From Azonexaceae bacterium (lineage in GTDB: Bacteria > Pseudomonadota > Gammaproteobacteria > Burkholderiales > Rhodocyclaceae): 30,161 bases of DNA. Position 1 is the first letter of the stretch. Each line of letters opens with the position of its first letter. The notes under the pieces are model-generated. The model did no database searches, was not told the origin of the DNA, and worked only from the letters and a program-made list of their open reading frames with translations. This document shows positions 25,601-30,161 of the stretch, piece after piece. The stretch is from positions 1 through 30,161 of the forward strand of contig SSTB01000146.1 of the NCBI GenBank assembly GCA_009469665.1. Reading direction: 5' to 3'. The position numbers and the translations under genes are program-made.

Positions 25601-25778
25601 CCGCCTTGGCCGCCAGATGGCCACGCACCACCCCAGCCAGGGAACACTCGTCGCTCAGCACCAGGGCACCGTAGCCCTGCTCCGCCGCCCGCGCCACCAG
25701 CTCCTCCGGATGCGAGGCCCCGCGCAGGAAAGTAAAGTTGGAAAGGCAGTGCAGTTCAGCGTAGGCAGGCAGCGACAT
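22695..25778 (-). CDS. dnaE2: Error-prone DNA polymerase III alpha subunit DnaE2 (ImuC)
   Basis: The 1027-aa translesion polymerase starts at 25778, giving [28 protein letters not shown], the PHP-domain start typical of DnaE2 rather than DnaE1. The catalytic acidic motif is PDIDVDF (Asp376, Asp378, Asp380), preceded by [17 protein letters not shown]. The C-terminal OB-fold ends in [25 protein letters not shown]. Helix-hairpin-helix and C-terminal segments are complete, so the gene looks intact. In many proteobacteria dnaE2 follows imuA and imuB; here neither is adjacent, and the gene has its own promoter and LexA box. It makes DNA-damage-induced mutations. Confidence 0.96.
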   Translation of the reverse strand: [1027 protein letters not shown]

Positions 25779-25811
25779 GGACCCTCGTCCCCGGCGGCCA
25801 GGCGCCGATAA

Positions 25812-25827
25812 CTGTTCATACGTACAG
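25812..25827. promoter_or_regulatory. LexA (SOS) box
   Basis: CTGT-TCATACGT-ACAG is an exact CTGT-N8-ACAG operator, extended symmetrically to AACTGT...ACAGTT with TAT/ATA flanks. It overlaps the dnaE2 -10 box. A LexA dimer bound here would block dnaE2 transcription until DNA damage. Confidence 0.93.
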
Positions 25828-25855
25828 TTATAGCCAGGAAACCTCGCTGCGGCAA
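25827..25855 (-). promoter_or_regulatory. dnaE2 promoter
   Basis: On the minus strand TTGCCG (25855-25850), a 17-base spacer and TATAAC (25832-25827) form a good sigma-70 promoter. The -10 shares its last base with the LexA box. The leader to the dnaE2 ATG is about 40 bases. Confidence 0.75.
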
Positions 25856-25902
25856 GAGAAAACCCTCCCGCGCCCTCTTCCCGTGCCAAGCCACACCCGC
25901 GC

Positions 25903-25908
25903 TACAAT
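25903..25908 (+). promoter_or_regulatory. -10 box of the restriction-modification gene
   Basis: TACAAT lies nine bases before the ATG at 25918, without a Shine-Dalgarno sequence, so the mRNA is probably leaderless or nearly so. No strong -35 is visible. The LexA box lies about 90 bases upstream of the ATG on this side. Confidence 0.45.
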
Positions 25909-25917
25909 CCCGCCATC

Positions 25918-28900
25918 ATGACCCCCGCAGACTTCATCGCTCACTGGCACCGGGCCGACGGCTCCGAACTTGCCAATTACCAGCTTTTCGTCGTCGACCT
26001 CTGCGCCCTGCTGGGTGTCGAAGCCCCTCAGCCGGCCCGCGAGGATACGCGCGACAACGCCTACGTCTTCGAGCGCCGCGTCACCTTCCGCCACGGCGAC
26101 GGCTCCGCCTCCGCCGGGCGCATCGATTGCTACCGGCGCAGCGCCTTTGTCCTGGAGGCCAAGAAACTCAGGGCCGACGCCGCCAGCAAGGGCTTCGACG
26201 ATGCCCTGCTCCGCGCCCGGGGCCAGGCCGAAAGTTACGCCCGGGCGCTGCCCGCCGAAGAAGGCCGACCGCCCTTCCTGCTCGTCGTCGACATTCCCCG
26301 CGTCATCGAGCTCTACGCCGAATTCACCTGCACCGGCGGCAGCTACACCCCCTTCCCCGACCCGCGTAGCCACCGCATCCGGCTCGACGACCTCGCCCGC
26401 CCGGAAATCCGCGCCCGCCTCCAAGCCGTCTGGCAAGACCCGCACAGCCTCGACCCGGCCCGCCGCACCGCCCGCGCCACCCGCGAAATCGCCGTCCGCC
26501 TGGCCCGCGTCGCCCAGTCGCTCGAAGGAAAATACGCCCCCGAACGCGTCGCCGCCTTCCTCTCGCGCTGCCTGTTCTCGATGTTTGCCGAAGACGTCGG
26601 CCTCTTGCCCAAGGTCGACAACGAAGGCGCCTTCACCGGCCTGCTCAAGACCCTGCATAGCGCCCCGCAACAATTCGTCCCCCTCGTCGCCGAATTGTGG
26701 AAAGCCATGGACGAAGGCCAGTTCTCCGTCGCCATCCGCGCCCAGCTGCCGCGCTTCAACGGCAAGCTGTTCAAGCAGCCCGAAGTCCTGCCGCTCGACC
26801 GCGACCAGATCGACCTGCTGCTCGAAGCCGCCAAAGCCGACTGGGCCGAAGTCGAACCCGCCATCTTCGGCACCCTGCTCGAAAGTGCGCTGAACCCGCT
26901 CGAACGCCACGACCTCGGCGCCCACTACACGCCGCGCGCCTACGTCGACCGCCTTGTCCTGCCCACCGTCATCGAGCCGCTGCGCGCCAACTGGCACGAC
27001 ACCCAGGCCGCCGCCCTGCTGCTCGCCAACGAAGGCAAGCTCAAAGACGCCGCCGACCTCGTCCGCGCCTGGCACCACAAGCTGTGCACCACCCGCGTCC
27101 TCGACCCCGCCTGCGGCTCCGGGAACTTTCTCTACGTCACGCTGGAGCACATGAAGCGGCTCGAAGGCGAAGTCCTCGACACCCTCGCCCAGCTTGGCGA
27201 CACCCAGCAACGCCTCGAAGTCGAAGGCCTGACCGTCGACCCGCACCAGTTCCTCGGCCTCGAAATCAACCCGCGCGCCGCCGCCATCGCCGAAATGGTC
27301 CTCTGGATCGGCTACCTGCAATGGCACTTCCGCACCCAGGGCAGCGGCCTGCCGCCCAGCCCTATCCTGCGCGACTTCAAGAACATTGAATGCCGCGACG
27401 CCGTACTCAGCGCCGACGCCATCGCCTTCGTCACCGACGAAGCCGGCAAGCCCCTCACCCGCTGGGACGGCCGCACGACCAAGCCCCACCCCGTCACCGG
27501 CGAACTCGTGCCCGACGAAGCCGCCCAAATCCCGCTGGAGCGCTACACCAACCCACGCCCCGCCACCTGGCCGCAGGCCGACTACATCGTCGGCAACCCC
27601 CCCTTCATCGGCGCCGCCGCCATGCGCCAGGCCCTTGGCGACGGCTACACCGAAGCCCTGCGCGCCGCCTGGCCGGCCGTGCCGGATTCCGCCGACTTCG
27701 TCATGTTCTGGTGGCACCACGCCGCCGACCTGACGCGTCGCGGCCAAGTCCAGCGCTTCGGCTTCATCACCACCAACAGCCTCAAGCAAACCTTCAACCG
27801 CCGCGTCCTCGAACACCACCTCAACGCCCAGCCGCCGCTCGCCCTCGCCTGGGCCATCCCCGACCACCCCTGGGTCGACGCCGCCAGCGGCGCCGCCGTG
27901 CGCATCGCGATGACCGTCGGCCAGCCCGGCGATGCCCCGGGAACGCTGCAAACCGTCGTTGGCGAAGGCGGCGCGGAAGCCGACGCCGTGCACATCGAAC
28001 TCACCGAGAAAACCGGCCGCATCCACGCCGACCTGAGTATCGGCGCCGATGTCGTCGGCGCCAAGGCGCTACAGGCGAATGAAATGCTGTCTTACCCCGG
28101 CATCGAACCTCACGGAGCCGGCTTCGTCGTCACCCCCAACGAAGTCGAGCGCCTGCAACCCTGCGACCGCATCCGCCCCTACCGCAACGGCCGCGACCTG
28201 ACCGACAAGCCGCGCGGCGTTTCGGTCATCGACCTCTACGGCCTGAGCGCCGACGAAGTGCGCAGCTGCTATCCGGCGGCCTACCAATGGCTACTCGAAC
28301 GCGTCAAACCGGAACGCGATCACAACCCGCGTGAATCACGTCGGAAAAATTGGTGGATTTTTGGCGAACCCTGCTCGAAGTTCCGCAACGCGCTCCCACC
28401 TTTGTCCCGCTACATAGCCACCGTCAAAACCGCCAAACATCTGACATTCCAGTTTCTGGATGCTTCAATCTTGCCCGACAGCAAGCTCATCGCAATCACC
28501 CACGACCATCCCTACGTACTGGGCGTGCTCTCCTCGAAGATTCACAACATTTGGTCGCTTGCCACCGGCAGCACCCTCGAAGACCGACCCACCTACGTCA
28601 AAACCACCTGCTTCGAAAAATTCCCCTTCCCCGCCGCCAGCCCCGAGCAGCAAGCCCGCATCGCCGCCCTCGCCGAGCAACTCGACACCCACCGCAAGCG
28701 CCAGCAGGCCGCCCACCCCGACCTGACGCTGACGGGGATGTACAACGTGCTGGCCAAACTGCGCATCGGCGAAACCCTGACCGCCAAGGACAAGACCATC
28801 CACGAGCAAGGTCTCGTCGCCGTGCTGCGCCAGCTCCACGACGAACTCGACACCGCCGTCCTCGAAGCCTATGGCTGGCAAGACCTCGCCCCCACCGCCA

Positions 28901-29316
28901 CCGACGCCCTGCTGGAGCGCCTGGTCGCCCTCAATGCCGAGCGCGCCGCCGAAGAAGCCACCGGCCACATCCGCTGGCTCCGCCCCGACTTCCAGAACCC
29001 GAAGGCAAGCCATCCCGCTCCCACCCTCCCCCTTGAAGGGGGAGGCGTATCTCCCCCTCCCCTTCAAGGGGAGGGCCGGGGTGGGGATGGGTCACTCCCC
29101 CCCGCCGCCAAAGCCGAAAAACGCCCCTGGCCCCCCACCTTGCCGGAACAAGTCCGCGCCGTGGCCGACGCCCTCACGCCCACCCCGCAAGACGAACCCA
29201 CCCTCGCCGCCCGCTTCACCGGCAAGGGCCCGTGGAAAAAACGCCTCCCCGAAATCCTCGCCATGCTCGCCGCCCTCGGCCGCGCCAAGGAGACCGAGGG
29301 CGGCTGGCTGGGTTGA
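25918..29316 (+). CDS. MmeI-like type IIL restriction-modification protein (nuclease and adenine methyltransferase in one chain)
   Basis: The 1132-aa protein carries a PD-(D/E)xK nuclease motif near its start, Asp70-x9-Glu80-Ala-Lys82 (RIDCYRRSAFVLEAKK), the spacing and position reported for MmeI. A helical linker follows, then an N6-adenine methyltransferase with SAM motif DPACGSGNF (from Asp396) and catalytic NPPF (Asn560-Phe563). Target-recognition and C-terminal regions run to about residue 1028, including TGSTLEDRPTYVKTTCFEKFPFP and HIRWLRPDFQNP. MmeI is about 920 aa; the extra tail holds palindrome-encoded low complexity (about 1036-1053) and an end segment RLPEILAMLAALGR. Such enzymes methylate one strand and cut about 20 bases away. 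DISARM or BREX partners are absent. Confidence 0.88.
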   Translation: MTPADFIAHWHRADGSELANYQLFVVDLCALLGVEAPQPAREDTRDNAYVFERRVTFRHGDGSASAGRIDCYRRSAFVLEAKKLRADAASKGFDDALLRARGQAESYARALPAEEGRPPFLLVVDIPRVIELYAEFTCTGGSYTPFPDPRSHRIRLDDLARPEIRARLQAVWQDPHSLDPARRTARATREIAVRLARVAQSLEGKYAPERVAAFLSRCLFSMFAEDVGLLPKVDNEGAFTGLLKTLHSAPQQFVPLVAELWKAMDEGQFSVAIRAQLPRFNGKLFKQPEVLPLDRDQIDLLLEAAKADWAEVEPAIFGTLLESALNPLERHDLGAHYTPRAYVDRLVLPTVIEPLRANWHDTQAAALLLANEGKLKDAADLVRAWHHKLCTTRVLDPACGSGNFLYVTLEHMKRLEGEVLDTLAQLGDTQQRLEVEGLTVDPHQFLGLEINPRAAAIAEMVLWIGYLQWHFRTQGSGLPPSPILRDFKNIECRDAVLSADAIAFVTDEAGKPLTRWDGRTTKPHPVTGELVPDEAAQIPLERYTNPRPATWPQADYIVGNPPFIGAAAMRQALGDGYTEALRAAWPAVPDSADFVMFWWHHAADLTRRGQVQRFGFITTNSLKQTFNRRVLEHHLNAQPPLALAWAIPDHPWVDAASGAAVRIAMTVGQPGDAPGTLQTVVGEGGAEADAVHIELTEKTGRIHADLSIGADVVGAKALQANEMLSYPGIEPHGAGFVVTPNEVERLQPCDRIRPYRNGRDLTDKPRGVSVIDLYGLSADEVRSCYPAAYQWLLERVKPERDHNPRESRRKNWWIFGEPCSKFRNALPPLSRYIATVKTAKHLTFQFLDASILPDSKLIAITHDHPYVLGVLSSKIHNIWSLATGSTLEDRPTYVKTTCFEKFPFPAASPEQQARIAALAEQLDTHRKRQQAAHPDLTLTGMYNVLAKLRIGETLTAKDKTIHEQGLVAVLRQLHDELDTAVLEAYGWQDLAPTATDALLERLVALNAERAAEEATGHIRWLRPDFQNPKASHPAPTLPLEGGGVSPPPLQGEGRGGDGSLPPAAKAEKRPWPPTLPEQVRAVADALTPTPQDEPTLAARFTGKGPWKKRLPEILAMLAALGRAKETEGGWLG
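29025..29075. repeat. Two tandem 21-base palindromes inside the restriction gene
   Basis: CCTCCCCCTT-G-AAGGGGGAGG (29025-29045) and CCCTCCCCTT-C-AAGGGGAGGG (29055-29075) are each 10+1+10 perfect inverted repeats, nine bases apart. They resemble intergenic REP/BIME-type palindromes of proteobacteria. Here they lie in frame within the C-terminal linker of the MmeI-like gene and encode a Pro/Gly-rich stretch without breaking it. Confidence 0.85.
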
Positions 29317-29341
29317 GGGTTTGCCGTGCAAACGCTAGCAT
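29313..29341 (+). promoter_or_regulatory. Promoter of the toxin-antitoxin pair
   Basis: TTGAGG (29313-29318), a 17-base spacer and TAGCAT (29336-29341) form a plausible sigma-70 promoter. The -35 overlaps the stop codon of the restriction gene. The leader is about 20 bases. Confidence 0.5.
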
Positions 29342-29368
29342 GGGGGGCCCTTCCCCGAGGCTGACGCC

Positions 29369-29593
29369 ATGAATACGCTCGATCTGATCCGCGAAGTTGC
29401 TTCCTTGCCGCTGGAGGAGCGTGCCCGCATTGCCGACGCCGTGTTGCAGACCCTCAACCCGGTCGATGAGACCCATGCCTTGGCCTGGCTGGCGACGGCC
29501 CGGCGGCGGTTGGACGAAGTGGAGTCCGGCGCGGTGCAAGGCGTTCCCGGCGAGGCGGTTTTCGAACGGATACGCCAACGCCACGCCCGATGA
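29369..29593 (+). CDS. Addiction-module antitoxin (PF09720-type)
   Basis: The 74-aa protein MNTLDLIREVASLPLEERAR... has the LPLEERARIADAVLQTLNP signature of the small unstable antitoxins paired with ParE/RelE toxins. It would bind and neutralise the toxin and probably repress its own promoter. Its TGA overlaps the toxin ATG (ATGA), the usual order and coupling. With the toxin broken, the antitoxin may now be free of its partner. Confidence 0.88.
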   Translation: MNTLDLIREVASLPLEERARIADAVLQTLNPVDETHALAWLATARRRLDEVESGAVQGVPGEAVFERIRQRHAR

Positions 29594-29880
29594 GTTTTGT
29601 TTTTCACCCCGAAGCCGAGGCGGAATTCGAGGCCGCGGTCACTTGATATGAAGAACGCTCGCCAGGCCTGGGCCTCGATTTCGCGAGCGAAGTGCTGGAA
29701 GCCATTTGCCGCGCCGAGGCCCTGCCCTTGGCGTGGGCGCTCCTGGATGAACGCATCCGGCGGGTCCTGATCAACCGCTTTCCCTATGGCGTGCTCTACG
29801 TTCCGCAGGAATCCGGGATTCTGATCGTTGCCGTCATGCATCTGTCGCGCGAACCGGATTACTGGCGTTCGCGCACTTGA
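29590..29880 (+). pseudogene. ParE/RelE-type toxin with in-frame stop at codon 19
   Basis: Read from the ATG overlapping the antitoxin stop, the frame gives MSFVFHPEAEAEFEAAVT, then TGA (29644-29646), then YEERSPGLGLDF...AICRAEALPLAWALLDERIRRVLINRFPYGVLYV...VMHLSREPDYWRSRT and a second TGA. The family normally has Trp-Tyr-Glu-Glu-Arg at the break, so one TGG to TGA change explains it. All later conserved parts (RRVLINRFPYGVLY, HLSREPDYW) are intact, which points to a recent mutation or a sequencing error. A GTG at 29692 could start only a 62-aa C-terminal piece lacking the N-terminal strand and helix. Confidence 0.85.
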
Positions 29881-29920
29881 AATGGCGAATCGGGGGAAGG
29901 CCGTGTTCACCCATGGCGAT

Positions 29921-30024
29921 TGCGACAAAGGAGACTGGGAAAAAACCTCCCTGACATCCTCGCCATGCTCGCCACCCTCGACGCAAACGATGAATTGATC
30001 GAAATCCTGTCGTTGGAAGCCTGA
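29921..30024 (+). pseudogene. Decayed duplicate of the 3' end of the MmeI-like gene
   Basis: Bases from about 29924 repeat those at about 29220-29279 with substitutions and small indels. In one frame they read GKNLPDILAMLATLDANDELIEILSLEA and stop at 30022-30024, against KKRLPEILAMLAALGR in the intact gene. The run shared by both copies, ATCCTCGCCATGCTCGCC, leaves little doubt about common origin. The frame is broken upstream and no proper start exists, so this is a remnant of a second copy or a related restriction gene. It is followed directly by the fold-back repeat. Confidence 0.7.
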
Positions 30025-30161
30025 GAGCCTGTGAAAATTTCATTCGCCCCCGCTCGTCACGCCCAGCCGCGCCCGCTCGGCGTTGCCAATGCTCGCCATA
30101 GCCCGAGCTATGGCTGTGCTTGGCGCCTTGATCGTGCACACCTGGGCACGCCGCTCGGGCG
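30025..30161 (+). repeat. Dispersed fold-back repeat, copy 2, truncated by the window end
   Basis: Starting GAGCCTGTGAAAATTTCA on the base after a TGA, this copy aligns without gaps to the reverse complement of 17053-17209 over 137 bases, with 14 differences by hand count. The central hairpin CCATAGC-CCGA-GCTATGG is fully conserved. About 20 bases with the far terminal repeat should lie beyond the window. Confidence 0.85.

Noticed and set aside
29025..29098. A rho-independent terminator ending the restriction gene early
   Set aside because: The hairpins are GC-rich but lack a following T run, and the reading frame continues for about 80 codons.
25918..29316. A DISARM or BREX defence system
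   Set aside because: The methyltransferase has its own nuclease motif, and no drmA/B/C, pglZ, brxC or phospholipase-type gene is in the window.
29644..29646. Selenocysteine reading of the TGA in the toxin
   Set aside because: The family has Trp here, no suitable hairpin follows closely, and TGG to TGA is a single base change.

Overview
The window looks like chromosomal DNA of a high-GC betaproteobacterium, most likely of the Rhodocyclales (Azospira/Dechloromonas/Azoarcus-like). This rests on gene content and style: a complete Rnf/Rsx electron-transport operon, DUF1841, a short YdcH-type protein, GreB, a Pit/DUF47 phosphate pair, a class 2 PyrD, and many genes with a -10 box only about 6-9 bases before the ATG. 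The genus is inference. No rRNA, tRNA or CRISPR array was seen.

Layout. Bases 1-160 hold the 5' end of an IS110-family transposase (minus strand) with a strongly structured leader. A lipoprotein gene of visibly lower GC (180-641) follows. Then come pyrD (691-1734) and rsxABCDGE (1809-7080), whose six genes overlap end to start. In E. coli nth directly follows rsxE; here a PAS-PAS-GGDEF diguanylate cyclase on the opposite strand lies between them. After nth come a FIST-domain protein, DUF1841 and a FecR-domain protein with a Tat-like signal. On the minus strand follow a GspE/PilB-type ATPase and a stand-alone flavodiiron-type metallo-beta-lactamase protein. Then come a small DRR/ERR-rich ORF, a secreted protein with two four-cysteine repeats, htpG with a textbook sigma-32 promoter, greB and a small unknown gene, ydcH-like, a PiT transporter with its DUF47 partner, an unknown gene, and a histidine kinase whose sensor domain carries a CxxCH haem-c motif.

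The right end (22.7-30.1 kb) is defence and stress related. A solitary dnaE2 (error-prone polymerase) has a perfect LexA box overlapping its -10. Divergent to it is a 1132-aa single-chain restriction-modification protein of the MmeI (type IIL) kind. Two tandem 21-base palindromes sit inside its reading frame near the C-terminus. Behind it lies a ParE-type toxin-antitoxin pair whose toxin has an in-frame TGA at codon 19, then a decayed copy of the restriction gene's 3' end, then a repeat element.

That repeat is the clearest uncharacterised structure. It is about 157 bp, has imperfect terminal inverted repeats and a fold-back centre, and occurs at 17053-17209 and again (cut by the window end) at 30025-30161. 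Both copies start on the base after a stop codon, in the same orientation relative to the upstream gene, and are about 90 percent identical by hand count. I found no obviously new multi-gene system. The best leads are this repeat, the structured IS110 leader, the LexA box shared between dnaE2 and the restriction gene, and the decaying toxin-antitoxin/restriction remnant.
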